Shown piece by piece: positions 32,694-42,223 of a stretch of DNA of 64,000 nt; position 1 is the first letter of the stretch; every line of letters begins with the position of its first letter. The notes under the pieces were generated by a model. That model made no database searches. It had not been told where the DNA came from and saw only the letters and a list, made by a program, of their open reading frames with translations. Both the position numbers and the translations under genes were made by a program. The stretch spans positions 27,945 to 91,944 of the forward strand of contig NZ_AOCG01000014.1 of NCBI RefSeq assembly GCF_000525795.1, in the 5' to 3' direction. This DNA is from Listeria aquatica FSL S10-1188 (GTDB taxonomy: Bacteria > Bacillota > Bacilli > Lactobacillales > Listeriaceae).

Positions 32694-32909
32694 TTAATCA
32701 CAAAAGTCACTTAAATCACAGTTTAGAATCTCACTCAAGATAACCGCATTTTGATAAGAAAGCCTCACGGTTCCTTTTTCCACATTTGCATAGCCGCTCG
32801 TATATTTATATCCCATTTTTCGAGCGACAAATGCCTGTGTGATTCCCTTACTCAAGCGGATCTCTCTGATTTTGGCTACATTGATATTCTTAGTCTTTAG
32901 TTGATCCAT
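32694..32909 (-). CDS. Small XRE-family DNA-binding protein
   Basis: 71 residues made almost wholly of one Cro/C1-type helix-turn-helix (IREIRLSKGITQAFVARKMG, then NVEKGTVRLSYQNAVILSEI). There is no ligand domain. Ends in LNCDLSDFCD. It is divergent from the twin XRE pair and shares only the general fold with them. Target unknown. Confidence 0.85.
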   Translation of the reverse strand: MDQLKTKNINVAKIREIRLSKGITQAFVARKMGYKYTSGYANVEKGTVRLSYQNAVILSEILNCDLSDFCD

Positions 32910-33011
32910 TCATCTAGCCTCCTAACACATACTGAGTTGTCTATTCTATTCTATCAACACGTTATGCATTTGTCAATAAAATTAAACTTCGAATTGTGTT
33001 GTTTTATTCTT

Positions 33012-33023
33012 ATTTTGTGTATA
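33012..33023 (+). promoter_or_regulatory. Shared upstream box 1 of the twin XRE genes
   Basis: ATTTTGTGTATA; the identical 12-mer recurs at 33515-33526 before the second gene. Here it lies 34 bp before the start codon, with TATAAT further down. Possible promoter or operator element common to both genes. Confidence 0.45.
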
Positions 33024-33056
33024 TTCATGTATAATAACTACGAGGAGATGATAAAC

Positions 33057-33479
33057 ATGACGAACCTAAGCAAACAGCTCACTCTTTTACGGGAGAAACA
33101 AGGCTGGACGAAAAGAGAAACAGCACGTCGCCTTGGATTAAAAGCCCCGTCGACTTATGGAAATTGGGAATATGGCATTCGCGAACCCGATCTTTCCATG
33201 GTCAAAGAAATTGCCAGTTTATACGATGTTACAGTCGACTACTTAATTGGCGATACAAATTCTTTAAAAGAAAAATCTCGAAAACCCCCTAAAGACATCC
33301 AACTGGAACTAGAAAATTTGGCTACCGAACTAGAAAGTCCAACCCCCTTTTATCTAGGCGCGGACATTTTGAAACCCCACACTTCAGCTTTCTTGCAAAA
33401 AAACATTTATTTCATCTTGGAAAATGCCGAAAAAATCAATCAATTAGATGGAGTAAACTCAAATAAAAACTCTAAATAA
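33057..33479 (+). CDS. XRE-family regulator, twin copy 1
   Basis: 140 residues. N-terminal helix-turn-helix (LREKQGWTKRETARRLGLKA, APSTYGNWEYGIREPDLSMV) and a C-terminal domain with no clear signature. ATG 33057 is 9 bases after GAGGAG; a longer reading from 32901 crosses the promoter region and is not credible. The helix-turn-helix is nearly identical to that of the next gene, so this is a tandem duplication. L. monocytogenes has two such regulators near proBA as well. Confidence 0.85.
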   Translation: MTNLSKQLTLLREKQGWTKRETARRLGLKAPSTYGNWEYGIREPDLSMVKEIASLYDVTVDYLIGDTNSLKEKSRKPPKDIQLELENLATELESPTPFYLGADILKPHTSAFLQKNIYFILENAEKINQLDGVNSNKNSK

Positions 33480-33514
33480 AAGACAATTTGTGTTTTTATT
33501 GGCTTTATAGTTTC

Positions 33515-33526
33515 ATTTTGTGTATA
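33515..33526 (+). promoter_or_regulatory. Shared upstream box 2 of the twin XRE genes
   Basis: Second exact copy of ATTTTGTGTATA, 24 bp before the TTG start of the second XRE gene; it runs into TATAATTT. Confidence 0.45.
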
Positions 33527-33549
33527 ATTTAGGCGAAGGGGTGAATCAT

Positions 33550-33966
33550 TTGGTAGGTTTTAGTCAACGTTTGAAATTATTAAGAGATAAAAAAGGCTGG
33601 TCCAAAGTGGAGACTGCACGTAGGTTAGGTTTAAAAGCGCCTTCTACATATGGAAACTGGGAATATGGACTTCGTCAACCTGATCTTGAAATGGTGGCAA
33701 AGATTGCCGAATTGTTCGGTGTTAGTGTGGATTACTTATTAGGAGAAAATAACATCCCTTCCTACGACCTCGAAACTAAAGAAAAGCAAGCCGATATCTT
33801 ATACCGTTTAGAAAAAATTTGTGAGGATATTGAGTATGAGTCCGGCTTGCAGCTGGGCAAAAACACATTATCTGAACCAGCTGGTGAATACATTTTAGAC
33901 AGTCTCGCCTTTATGATTAAACAAGCTAAAAAATGGAATCAAATTGATGAAACGCCTAAATCCTAG
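33550..33966 (+). CDS. XRE-family regulator, twin copy 2
   Basis: 138 residues. Helix-turn-helix LLRDKKGWSKVETARRLGLK then APSTYGNWEYGLRQPDLEMV, matching copy 1 in nearly every DNA-recognition position; the C-terminal half differs more. Best start is TTG 33550, 8 bases after AAGGGG; a reading from 33520 starts upstream of the binding site. A terminator overlaps its stop codon. Target unknown; autoregulation is likely given the repeated upstream box. Confidence 0.83.
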   Translation: MVGFSQRLKLLRDKKGWSKVETARRLGLKAPSTYGNWEYGLRQPDLEMVAKIAELFGVSVDYLLGENNIPSYDLETKEKQADILYRLEKICEDIEYESGLQLGKNTLSEPAGEYILDSLAFMIKQAKKWNQIDETPKS

Positions 33967-33977
33967 GCGTTTTTTTC
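33950..33977 (+). terminator. Terminator overlapping the end of twin XRE copy 2
   Basis: Stem AAACGCCTA / TAGGCGTTT with five-base loop and seven T; the TAG stop codon is inside the stem. Confidence 0.85.
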
Positions 33978-34048
33978 TTTTCTTGCTATTAAATATTTAG
34001 TTTTTTTTGTAGTACAATGGATGTATTCTATTTTAAAGGAGACCCGCT

Positions 34049-34870
34049 ATGCGAAAATCACTTCATTCATGTAAACGCATTGTCGTTAAAGTCGGCACAA
34101 GCACATTGATGCATTCTAACGGGAATGTCAATTTACGCACCATCGAAAAACTCACCCGCGTCCTTTCAGAATTGCGTAATGAGGAAAAAGAAGTTGTCCT
34201 TGTTTCTTCTGGCGCAATCGGCGTTGGACTTAGAAAACTTCAACTTGAAACGCGACCTACTTCGATCCCCGAACAGCAAGCAATCGCGGCTGTTGGTCAA
34301 AGTGAACTGATGCATATCTATTCCAAGCTCTTTGGAGAATATGGTTATCCAGTTGGTCAAATCCTCCTTACACGCGACGTTACAGATTATCCTACTAGTC
34401 GCGAAAATGTCATCAATACTTTTAATACACTTCTCAACCAAGGCATCATTCCCATTGTCAATGAAAATGATACTGTTGCTGTCGAAGAAATCGAACATAT
34501 CACGAAATACGGTGACAATGACCGCTTGTCTGCTATCGTCGCTAAACTTATCAATGCTGAACTTCTTATCATGCTTTCTGATATTGATGGCTTTTATCAC
34601 GAAAATCCACTTCTAAACCCTGCAGCTGCTATGTTTGATGAAGTGCATGAAGTCACTGATGAACTCTTACAACTCGCTGGCGGCAAGGGCTCTGAATTTG
34701 GAACTGGTGGCATGCTAACAAAACTTGCAGCAGCAGACTATTGTTTGAAAAATGACCGACAAATGGTTCTCGCAAATGGAGATGACCCAGATATTATTTA
34801 TGACATTATTGCAGGAAAAAAAAATCGGGACGTTGTTTACCAATTTAAAACAGGAGGCATCCTCTCATGA
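34049..34870 (+). CDS. proB: Glutamate 5-kinase ProB (without PUA domain)
   Basis: Phosphorylates glutamate in the first step of proline synthesis. Amino-acid-kinase motifs: [10 protein letters not shown] at 12-21, [37 protein letters not shown] [15 protein letters not shown] and [14 protein letters not shown]. 273 residues; the C-terminal PUA domain found in longer ProBs is absent. AAAGGAG precedes the ATG. Its stop overlaps the proA start by 4 bases. Confidence 0.96.
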   Translation: MRKSLHSCKRIVVKVGTSTLMHSNGNVNLRTIEKLTRVLSELRNEEKEVVLVSSGAIGVGLRKLQLETRPTSIPEQQAIAAVGQSELMHIYSKLFGEYGYPVGQILLTRDVTDYPTSRENVINTFNTLLNQGIIPIVNENDTVAVEEIEHITKYGDNDRLSAIVAKLINAELLIMLSDIDGFYHENPLLNPAAAMFDEVHEVTDELLQLAGGKGSEFGTGGMLTKLAAADYCLKNDRQMVLANGDDPDIIYDIIAGKKNRDVVYQFKTGGILS

Positions 34871-36111
34871 ATCCATTCGTTGATCTTGGAGAAAAAGCAC
34901 AAAAAGCAAGTAAATTTCTCGCTCTTTCTGACGCGGCAAGTAAAAACCGTGTCCTTGCATCTTGGAGTGCTGCTTTACGCAACAAAACCAAGCAAATTTT
35001 AGCCGCTAACCAAAAAGATCTGGAATTAGCAAAAGCACAAGGTATGAAAGAAACAATGATGGACAGGCTACTATTGACCCAAGAGCGACTTGATGAAATC
35101 GCAAATGGGGTAGAACAAATTATCGCCCTTCCCGATCCAATTGGAACGGTTGATGAGATGTGGAAAAATGAAGCCAACTTAAATATCGGCAAAAAACGAG
35201 TTCCGCTCGGGGTAATCGGAATCATTTATGAATCTCGCCCCAATGTGACGGTTGATGCTGCCGCGCTTACATTTAAATCAGGAAATGCAGTGATTTTACG
35301 AGGCGGGAAAGAAGCTTTCCATTCGAATCAAGCCCTTGTTAAAGTCTTACAAGATGCTTCTAAATCAGCCGGATTTCCGAAAGAAGTCGTTCAATTTATC
35401 GAAGATACCTCTCATGAAACTGCCCGCGAATTTATGAAGTTAAATGAGTACTTGGATGTTCTTATCCCTCGAGGAAGTGGCAAGCTCATTCAAACCGTTG
35501 TTGAAAATGCTACCGTTCCTGTCATCGAAACGGGTGTGGGCAATTGCCATATTTATATGGATAAAGCGGCTGAAATGGACATGGCTATTGATATTTTGGT
35601 GAACGCCAAAACTTCTCGTCCATCGGTCTGCAATGCGGCTGAAACCTTATTAATCCACGAGGACATCGCTCCCCGTTTCTTGCCAGAAATTGAAAAACGC
35701 CTTGCTCCGTTTGCTACCGAGCTTCGTGCAGATAAACAAGCCGGACAGTTCTTAGAAAATTTTGTACCAGCGACAGAGGCTGACTTCGAGACTGAATTTC
35801 TTGATTTTATTTTAGCGGTGAAGGTCGTCTCAAACATTGATGAAGCGATCGCACATATTAGTCGGTACGGCACCAAACATTCGGAAGCCATCATCACAAG
35901 TGACTACTTTGCGGCAAATCAATTTCAAAATGAAGTGGATGCAGCGGCTGTTTATGTCAACGCCTCTACTCGCTTTACGGACGGCTTTGAATTTGGTTTT
36001 GGAGCAGAAATCGGCATCAGCACACAAAAACTTCATGCTAGAGGGCCGATGGGACTACGTGAATTAACGACCACTAAGTATGTTATTTTTGGTGAAGGAC
36101 AAATACGTTAA
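34867..36111 (+). CDS. proA: Gamma-glutamyl phosphate reductase ProA
   Basis: NADPH-dependent second step of proline synthesis. Aldehyde-dehydrogenase fold with [32 protein letters not shown] and [17 protein letters not shown]; the Cys in SVCNAAE is the catalytic residue. 414 residues, intact, coupled to proB by an ATGA overlap. Confidence 0.97.
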   Translation: MNPFVDLGEKAQKASKFLALSDAASKNRVLASWSAALRNKTKQILAANQKDLELAKAQGMKETMMDRLLLTQERLDEIANGVEQIIALPDPIGTVDEMWKNEANLNIGKKRVPLGVIGIIYESRPNVTVDAAALTFKSGNAVILRGGKEAFHSNQALVKVLQDASKSAGFPKEVVQFIEDTSHETAREFMKLNEYLDVLIPRGSGKLIQTVVENATVPVIETGVGNCHIYMDKAAEMDMAIDILVNAKTSRPSVCNAAETLLIHEDIAPRFLPEIEKRLAPFATELRADKQAGQFLENFVPATEADFETEFLDFILAVKVVSNIDEAIAHISRYGTKHSEAIITSDYFAANQFQNEVDAAAVYVNASTRFTDGFEFGFGAEIGISTQKLHARGPMGLRELTTTKYVIFGEGQIR

Positions 36112-37047
36112 AAAAGAAGCGAACGTTACCGTTCGCTTCTTTTTTTGTTCTATCCAGTTTATAATATCTGTTATGACGGTTTCTTTCCCAACTTCGTGTA
36201 TCAATTCGTGCCTTGCTCCTTCATATAATTTATAGGTCACATCTTTAACCCCTGCTTCAGAAAGTTTAACCGCAAGTTTCGGTATGTCTTTCCCATAATG
36301 CCCTACTGGATCTTCTGTTCCAGACAAAAGTAACACGGGAAGCCCGTTAGGCACACTCCACACATTTTCTTTAATCTGCGATGCTAAAATCGCTCGAAAC
36401 AATGTATCAAAAAAACCGGAAGTGCCGACAACTGGTCCGCAAAGTGGATCCTTCGCAAAAGCTTCTTGCACAAGAGGATCACGTGATAACCAACTATATG
36501 GATGCTTTTCATGGAAAGTATGATTAAAGCCCAAAAAAGCTAGCTTATTTAGCAAATGATTTTTACGTGCTGGATATTTTTTTACAAAATGACTTGCAAG
36601 CCTTGTAGCTGCAGCAAGAAGGAGCGTTGGCTGTAAACCGCTTCCGGCTAGGATAACTCCGTCCAATGAATGGCGTGTGATGAAAACGCGCGTGATGTAG
36701 CTTCCCATACTGTGTGCAAAAATAAAATAAGGCAAGTCAGGAAATTTTTGTTCCATGTGATGCTTGACGATTTCCTGATCTTGTAGCATCATTTCAAGCC
36801 CATTACTCGGCTCAATATGCCCAAGCTCTGCCTCTGATTTCGCGGTTAAGCCAAAACCACGATGGTCATCTGCCACAACAAGATACCCCGCTTGATTTAA
36901 TTTTGAAGCTAGTTCCGCGTATCTCCCACTATGTTCGTTCATCCCGTGGACAATCTGCACAATGCCAACTGGCTTTTCAACCTCAGACCATTCCCGAATG
37001 AAAATCTCATCCCCATCATATGTAGCTAGTTTTTGTTCTTTTACCAT
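36064..37047 (-). CDS. Alpha/beta hydrolase, monoacylglycerol lipase / lysophospholipase type
   Basis: 327 residues as read. Serine-hydrolase triad: Ser in FAHSMGSYI, Asp in [11 protein letters not shown], His in [11 protein letters not shown]; the [10 protein letters not shown] oxyanion motif is typical of monoglyceride lipase-like enzymes. No signal peptide, so cytoplasmic or peripheral. The last 25 residues run through the shared terminator and into proA, which is odd. Six instead of seven T at 36140-36146 would end the protein at 36126 as EQKRSER. Confidence 0.88.
   Translation of the reverse strand: MVKEQKLATYDGDEIFIREWSEVEKPVGIVQIVHGMNEHSGRYAELASKLNQAGYLVVADDHRGFGLTAKSEAELGHIEPSNGLEMMLQDQEIVKHHMEQKFPDLPYFIFAHSMGSYITRVFITRHSLDGVILAGSGLQPTLLLAAATRLASHFVKKYPARKNHLLNKLAFLGFNHTFHEKHPYSWLSRDPLVQEAFAKDPLCGPVVGTSGFFDTLFRAILASQIKENVWSVPNGLPVLLLSGTEDPVGHYGKDIPKLAVKLSEAGVKDVTYKLYEGARHELIHEVGKETVITDIINWIEQKKKRTVTFASFLTYLSFTKNNILSGR
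36111..36146. terminator. Bidirectional terminator between proA and the hydrolase gene
   Basis: 12-bp stem AAGAAGCGAACG / CGTTCGCTTCTT with a four-base loop; A-run on one side and seven T on the other. Confidence 0.9.
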
Positions 37048-37239
37048 GTTGTTTTATCCCCCTATGCGCTTTTTATCATTATACCCATGTTATACGTTTT
37101 CATAAACTTGTTAAAATAGGTCTTTTGGAGCAAACGTTCAAAACCTCACCTTCGATGGATTTATTTTTCGTTTTATGGAAAAACTTAATTGCTCACAAAT
37201 TCACATTATGATATTCTATCAAAGAAGGAGCTGATGAAA

Positions 37240-37704
37240 ATGAATCAGAGTTTAGCACATTTACAGATGTTTGATTATTTACTTAAAAAATACCGGGATA
37301 AAGAGGTTTTTCCAGATAGCAAAATGGTCGTAGAAATTGATGGCAAGCTTTGGACAGGAGATTTCATTCACTTAGATGACTGTCAAATTGTCGAAATCGA
37401 CTGGGATGATCAGCGTTATACACGTGTTCCAAAAACACGTGCAGCGATTAATGATGAATTCGATATGAGCATTCAAAATTCGAATGTCAATGTCAGTGAA
37501 AATCGATTAGATGCAAAGCTTGCTAAAATTAAAAACTTGGAAATCCTTTATCAAGAAATCACGCAATTTGTGAGCCAAATCAAAAATGAAAGCACTTCGC
37601 TAAAGCCCTATTTATACGGAGCTTACTGCCTTGATACACGTGTTAAGTTGCCTTTCCTTGATGTGACTGGAAAAGCTATCCAAGTCGTTGCTTTAAGCAA
37701 ATAA
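37240..37704 (+). CDS. Conserved protein of unknown function
   Basis: 154 residues from ATG 37240, 9 bases after GGAG. Soluble, no signal peptide. N-terminal part has a small beta-rich section (MVVEIDGKLWTGDFIHLDDC, IVEIDWDDQRYTRVPKTR); the rest contains helices and a hydrophobic C-terminus (GAYCLDTRVKLPFLDVTGKA). I do not recognise a family. It stands alone, with its own terminator, before the trehalose operon. Confidence 0.65.
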   Translation: MNQSLAHLQMFDYLLKKYRDKEVFPDSKMVVEIDGKLWTGDFIHLDDCQIVEIDWDDQRYTRVPKTRAAINDEFDMSIQNSNVNVSENRLDAKLAKIKNLEILYQEITQFVSQIKNESTSLKPYLYGAYCLDTRVKLPFLDVTGKAIQVVALSK

Positions 37705-37711
37705 AAAGTAG

Positions 37712-37748
37712 ACGCGTTTCTCAAAGTTATTCGAGAAGCGCGTTTTTT
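37712..37748 (+). terminator. Terminator after the unknown protein gene
   Basis: Stem ACGCGTTTCTC / GAGAAGCGCGT (one G-U pair), then six T. Confidence 0.82.
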
Positions 37749-37811
37749 ATGCAGTTACCGTCACCTACTCTAACCCATTATTTTGTATTTATTTACTAAA
37801 AACGAAAAAAA

Positions 37812-37826
37812 ATGGTTGCGCTTTCA
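37812..37826 (+). promoter_or_regulatory. Candidate CcpA site (cre) at the trehalose promoter
   Basis: ATGGTTGCGCTTTCA fits the cre pattern WTGNAANCGNWNNCW with two mismatches and overlaps the -35 box, a usual place for catabolite repression. Confidence 0.55.
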
Positions 37827-37844
37827 GTTTCTTTATAGTATATT
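37816..37844 (+). promoter_or_regulatory. SigA-type promoter of treBA
   Basis: TTGCGC, 17 bases, TATATT; the start point would fall at the edge of the TreR operator. Confidence 0.6.
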
Positions 37845-37855
37845 TTGATTACAGA

Positions 37856-37871
37856 ACTTGTATATACAAGT
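37856..37871 (+). promoter_or_regulatory. TreR operator
   Basis: Perfect 16-bp palindrome ACTTGTATATACAAGT between the promoter and treB. It fits the GntR-family TreR operator type known from Bacillus (core TTGTATATACAA). Confidence 0.8.
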
Positions 37872-37889
37872 TAAAAAGGAGGAAAAGTC

Positions 37890-39380
37890 ATGGCAAAATA
37901 TGCAGATGACGCAAAAGCGCTTTATGAACTCGTTGGAGGCAAAGAAAATATTTCATCTGTCACACATTGTGCGACGCGGATGCGCTTTGTTTTGCAAGAT
38001 CCAGATCAAGCGGACATCGAAAAAATTGAGGCTCTCGCTTCTGTAAAAGGTACATTTACACAAGCTGGTCAGTTTCAAGTGATCATTGGAAATGATGTCC
38101 AAGAGTTTTACAATGAGTTTGTTTCTATAAGCGGAATTGAAGGCGTTAACAAAGAAGAAGCTAAGACAGATGCAAAGAAAAATATGAGTTTACTACAACG
38201 CATGCTCGCAGCTCTTGCAGAAATTTTCACTCCGTTAATTCCTGCGATTGTCGTTGGTGGATTGATTTTAGGTTTTAGAAATGTCATCGGAGACATTAAG
38301 ATGCTTGAGGAAGGTACAAAAACGATTGCCCAAGTTTACCCTTTCTGGAATGGGACTTATAACTTTTTATGGTTGATTGGGGAAGCGATTTTTCATTTCT
38401 TACCTGTCGGCATCACTTGGTCGATTGCTAAAAAAATGGGAACAACACAGATTCTTGGGATCGTTCTCGGGATTACCCTTGTCTCTCCGCAACTTTTAAA
38501 TGCCTATGCTGTGGCTACAACAAAAGCAGCTGATATTCCATTTTGGGATTTTGGATTTGCACATATTCCCATGATTGGATATCAAGCGCAAGTGATCCCT
38601 GCCATGCTCGCAGGTTTTATGTTAGCCTATCTTGAAATTGGACTACGTAAAATTGTTCCTAATGCTGTTTCTATGATTGTAACTCCTTTCTTCTCTCTTG
38701 TTCCAACTGTACTCGCGGCTCATCTTATTCTTGGACCGATTGGTTGGAAAATTGGAGATGTCATTGCAAATGTCGTTTACAGCGGTTTAACAAGTTCACT
38801 TAGTTGGTTGTTTGCGGCTCTCTTTGGTTTCTTGTATGCCCCGCTTGTTGTAACGGGACTTCATCACATGACAAATGCGATTGACCTTCAACTCATGAGC
38901 CAGTTCCATGGAACCAATCTCTGGCCAATGATCGCCTTATCCAACATCGCGCAAGGATCTGCAGTTTTGGCTATTATTTTCTTGCACAAAGGAAACGAAA
39001 AAGAAGAACAAGTTTCCATCCCAGCAACGATTTCTTGTTATCTCGGAGTCACAGAACCCGCCATGTTCGGGATAAACTTGAAATATCTCTATCCTTTTGT
39101 AGCTGCGATGATTGGTTCGGGCATTGCGGCTGTCATTTCCGTTTCTAGTGGGGTTATGGCAAACTCGATCGGTGTTGGTGGGATTCCTGGAATTCTTTCC
39201 ATCAAGCCGCAATATTACTTGATTTTTGCGTTTTGTATGCTTATCGCCATTGTAGTTCCATTTATGCTTACGGTTCTGTTCCGTAAATATAATATTTTAA
39301 ATAAAGTCGATCAAGCACCGATTCGCACATTCGGAAAACGAGAATTCCGAACAGATTCCAAAAAAGCTAGCAATCTTTAA
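37890..39380 (+). CDS. treB: Trehalose-specific PTS enzyme IIBC
   Basis: Imports trehalose as trehalose-6-phosphate. EIIB domain at residues 1-90 with the phosphorylated Cys27 in SSVTHCATRMRF; EIIC from about 105 with ten or so membrane segments and the glucose-superfamily signature region (GVTEPAMFGINLKY). There is no IIA domain, so it must borrow a glucose-type IIA. 496 residues, intact. First gene of the operon. Confidence 0.95.
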   Translation: MAKYADDAKALYELVGGKENISSVTHCATRMRFVLQDPDQADIEKIEALASVKGTFTQAGQFQVIIGNDVQEFYNEFVSISGIEGVNKEEAKTDAKKNMSLLQRMLAALAEIFTPLIPAIVVGGLILGFRNVIGDIKMLEEGTKTIAQVYPFWNGTYNFLWLIGEAIFHFLPVGITWSIAKKMGTTQILGIVLGITLVSPQLLNAYAVATTKAADIPFWDFGFAHIPMIGYQAQVIPAMLAGFMLAYLEIGLRKIVPNAVSMIVTPFFSLVPTVLAAHLILGPIGWKIGDVIANVVYSGLTSSLSWLFAALFGFLYAPLVVTGLHHMTNAIDLQLMSQFHGTNLWPMIALSNIAQGSAVLAIIFLHKGNEKEEQVSIPATISCYLGVTEPAMFGINLKYLYPFVAAMIGSGIAAVISVSSGVMANSIGVGGIPGILSIKPQYYLIFAFCMLIAIVVPFMLTVLFRKYNILNKVDQAPIRTFGKREFRTDSKKASNL

Positions 39381-39393
39381 TGAAAGAGGTTTA

Positions 39394-41056
39394 ATGATGG
39401 TCAATATAGCCGATAAAACGATTTATCAGATTTACTTGCGTTCTTTTTATGATTCAAATGGAGATGGCATGGGAGATATTCCAGGCATCACAGCTAAACT
39501 GGATTACTTAGAGAAATTAGGTGTGGATTTAATTTGGATCAACCCTTTCTATCCTTCTCCCCAAAATGATAATGGGTATGATATTTCTGATTACACTGGG
39601 GTAGATCCACGTTTTGGAACGATGGAAGACTTTGATGTGCTCATTTATGAAGCGAAAAAGCGCTCGATTGGTATCATGATTGATCTCGTGTTGAATCATA
39701 CTTCTACAGAACACGAATGGTTTCAACAAGCACTTCGAGAAAATCCTAAATATCGTGATTTCTATTATTTTTAAAAAAGGAAAAGGCGCAAAGAAAGAAC
39801 TCCCACCAACAAACTGGAAATCTAAATTTGGAGGCTCAGCTTGGGAAAAGTTACCCTCCTCAGATGATTTTTATTTGCATCTCTTTGATGTCACGCAAGC
39901 AGACTTGAACTGGTCAAATCCAGAAGTTCGTGAAGCCCTTTATCAAGTCGTAGATTTTTGGGTTCAAAAAGGCGTTGAAGGGCTCCGGCTCGATGTGCTC
40001 AATTTGATTTCAAAACCGGACAAGATGGAAGATGATTTCATCGGCGACGGGCGCCGCTTTTACACAGATGGCCCGCACATCCATGAATATTTAAAAGAAC
40101 TTCATGCAAAAACGTTTAGCAAGAAAGGTCTAGTCACAGTGGGCGAAATGTCCTCGACAAGCATTGCCAATTCGATTCGCTACAGCAACCCTGCGGAAAA
40201 AGAACTATCGATGGTTTTCCATTTTCATCATTTAAAAGTGGATTACAAAGATGGAGAAAAATGGCAACTCGATCAAGTTCGTTTTGCTGAATTAAAAGAG
40301 CTCTTTCACACCTGGCAAGTGGATATGGCGAGCGGAAATGGTTGGGATGCCCTCTTCTGGAACAATCATGATCAGCCCCGAGCGTTAGGACGTTTCACTT
40401 CGGACCAGCCGGAATTTCATTATCAAGCGGCCACGCTTCTTGCCGCAACGATCCATTTGATGCGAGGTACGCCCTACATCTACATGGGAGAAGAAATCGG
40501 GATGATCAATCCGCGGTTTGAACATATCGAAAGCTACAGCGACATCGAAACGATTAATCATTATAGATTGCTTCAAGAGGAAGGCTTGTCTGAGCGAGAA
40601 ACTATGGAAGTGATTCAAGCGCGTTCACGTGACAATAGTCGGATTCCAATGCAATGGGAAAATGATGAGAAGGCTGGCTTTACGACGGGAACGCCGCTTT
40701 ATTCGGTTTCGGATAGTGTTTCTTGGATCAATGTTCGGGATGCGCTTCAAGATCCAGACAGTATTTTTTACTTTTATAAGAAACTGATTGAACTAAGGAA
40801 GACGCATTCTGTGATTCAAGTTGGCAACTATACGCCTTACTTCGTTGACGAGGAACGTGTCATTAGTTACTTACGCGAAAATGAAGAAGCAACTTTACTC
40901 GCTGTTCATTATTACGGAGAAGAACCTTATAAACTGGAGCTTCCTGAGGCCTTTCTTCAAGGTGAAATTTTACTTTCGAATGTGAAGCGAAATCAATTAG
41001 CTAAGCACATATCTTTAGCGCCTTATGAAACTTTGGCTGTTCTTTTACCCAAATAA
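39394..41056 (+). CDS. treA: Trehalose-6-phosphate hydrolase TreA (frameshifted)
   Basis: GH13 enzyme that splits trehalose-6-phosphate to glucose and glucose-6-phosphate. Catalytic Asp in GLRLDVLNLI, Glu in VGEMSS, and Asp in NNHDQPRAL; DLVLNHTSTEHEW is the first conserved region. Its place after treB rules out a plain oligo-1,6-glucosidase. A five-T run at 39768-39772 breaks the frame; four T rejoin FYYFKKGKGAKKELPP. About 553 residues. Start ATG 39394 or 39397. Confidence 0.94.
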
Positions 41057-41060
41057 AACG

Positions 41061-41093
41061 AAAACAAGCCTTCCAAAACGAGGGCTTGTTTTT
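41061..41093. terminator. Bidirectional terminator between treA and treR
   Basis: Stem AAAACAAGCC / GGCTTGTTTT with a 12-base loop, at a convergent junction. Confidence 0.82.
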
Positions 41094-41806
41094 AACGTCT
41101 TCTGGCAAAATCAATGAAACGAAAGCGGTCCAACCTATGGCGCGATTCTGTGTACTGGAAAAGCGTTGTATCTTGCAAAAAAACGGCACTTCGGACAACA
41201 ACAACATGTGTATCTTCTTCTAAATCAAGCCACTTCTGGTCTTCAGCCGTGATAGGCTCGACGGTAAATTCTTTTTGCGCGTAGCTGATTTCATAACCAA
41301 GCTCTTGCTCCAAGTATTCATAAAGCGAGTTTGCTAGTTGCTCCTCAGTAATTTTCTTCATGCTAGGTTCCAAAAGAAAATCTTTATCCAAAATAACGGC
41401 CTCGCCTCTCAAATAGCGGACACGCTCAATGTGCCAGGCTTTTGCCCCATCTGGTAGGGAAACATATTTTCTTACTTGTTCAGGTAGCTTTTCATAATCA
41501 TTTTTGATCACGCGTGTGACGGCGTTCATATGCTGCTCTTGATGCAATTCTTTGAAGCTTGTCAAACCTGAGACAGGAAACGAATAGCGCTCCCGGTCTA
41601 TCACGATGGAACCTTTTCCCTGCATTTTTTGGATAAAACCATTTTCTAGTAGGAGAACAAGTGCCTTGCGAATGGTCTCACGCGATACTTGGAATTCCTT
41701 TGCTAACTCATTTTCACTTGGTAGGAGTTCTCCCGCCTGATAAACTTTTCCAAGAATTCGATTTTCAATCTGCAAATAAATATCATAGTATTTTTTTTTT
41801 ATTCAA
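41092..41806 (-). CDS. treR: Trehalose operon repressor TreR (GntR family, N-terminus frameshifted)
   Basis: GntR/HutC-type regulator: N-terminal winged helix (LLPSENELAKEFQVSRETIR) and C-terminal UTRA effector domain, which binds trehalose-6-phosphate in Bacillus. The start is lost in a ten-T run at 41791-41800; nine T give MNKKKYYDIYLQIENRI from TTG 41806, which fits the family's usual KYYDIY start. About 237 residues. Convergent with treBA. Confidence 0.92.
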
Positions 41807-41929
41807 ATTCCTCACCCGCCATTATTGTAGCATAATTATCTCCAAAAACCACTATTTTTATGGTATAGTGGAATTAGATGTAGGCGCTTTTTTACTACGA
41901 ACTAAAATTTCAGAAAGGGGCATTCGAAG

Positions 41930-42037
41930 ATGAAACAAACAGAAAGCGAAAAGCCGCTGGTTATCAAAATTGTTATCAGTGTTTTAGTTGGTCTATTTTT
42001 ACTTAACCTTATGCCGATCTTAGCTATTTTTGGTTAA
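41930..42037 (+). CDS. Small membrane protein (35 residues)
   Basis: Reads MKQTESEKPLVIKIVISVLV then GLFLLNLMPILAIFG: a short charged N-terminus and one membrane helix. AGAAAGGGG lies 9-10 bases before the ATG, a good binding site, which is the main reason for the call. No family recognised; role unknown. Confidence 0.55.
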   Translation: MKQTESEKPLVIKIVISVLVGLFLLNLMPILAIFG

Positions 42038-42045
42038 CCGCATGC

Positions 42046-42074
42046 TTGCCAAAATTTAGATTCTATGCTAATTT
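42046..42074 (+). promoter_or_regulatory. Possible promoter of the structured leader
   Basis: TTGCCA, 17 bases, TAATTT, immediately after the 35-residue gene and before the hairpins at 42103-42192. Confidence 0.35.
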
Positions 42075-42102
42075 AAAAAAGAAAATTAAATGGCTTTTTA
42101 TG

Positions 42103-42192
42103 GTGAGACAGTCACGGGAACCGGAAGTTCCCTTGATGCTTTTTTAGAAAAAAGACTCCGTTGATTCAGAAGGATCTTCGGGGTATTTTTTT
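42103..42192 (+). promoter_or_regulatory. Structured leader with intrinsic terminator before the YitT-family gene
   Basis: Contains a short hairpin GTGA/TCAC (42103-42115), then GGGAAC/GTTCCC (42116-42132) with loop CGGAA, an AT-rich stem CTTTTTT/AAAAAAG, and a terminator-like hairpin ACTCCG/CGGGGT followed by seven T (42155-42192). It ends 31 bp before the gene start. I do not recognise a known riboswitch class. It could also simply terminate the preceding small gene. Confidence 0.45.
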
Positions 42193-42223
42193 GCGCTCAC
42201 TATGCAAGAAAGGAGATTGATTC

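Noticed and set aside
32901..33056. N-terminal extension of XRE twin copy 1
   Set aside because: It crosses the promoter and upstream box and lacks an SD; ATG 33057 has GAGGAG at ideal distance.
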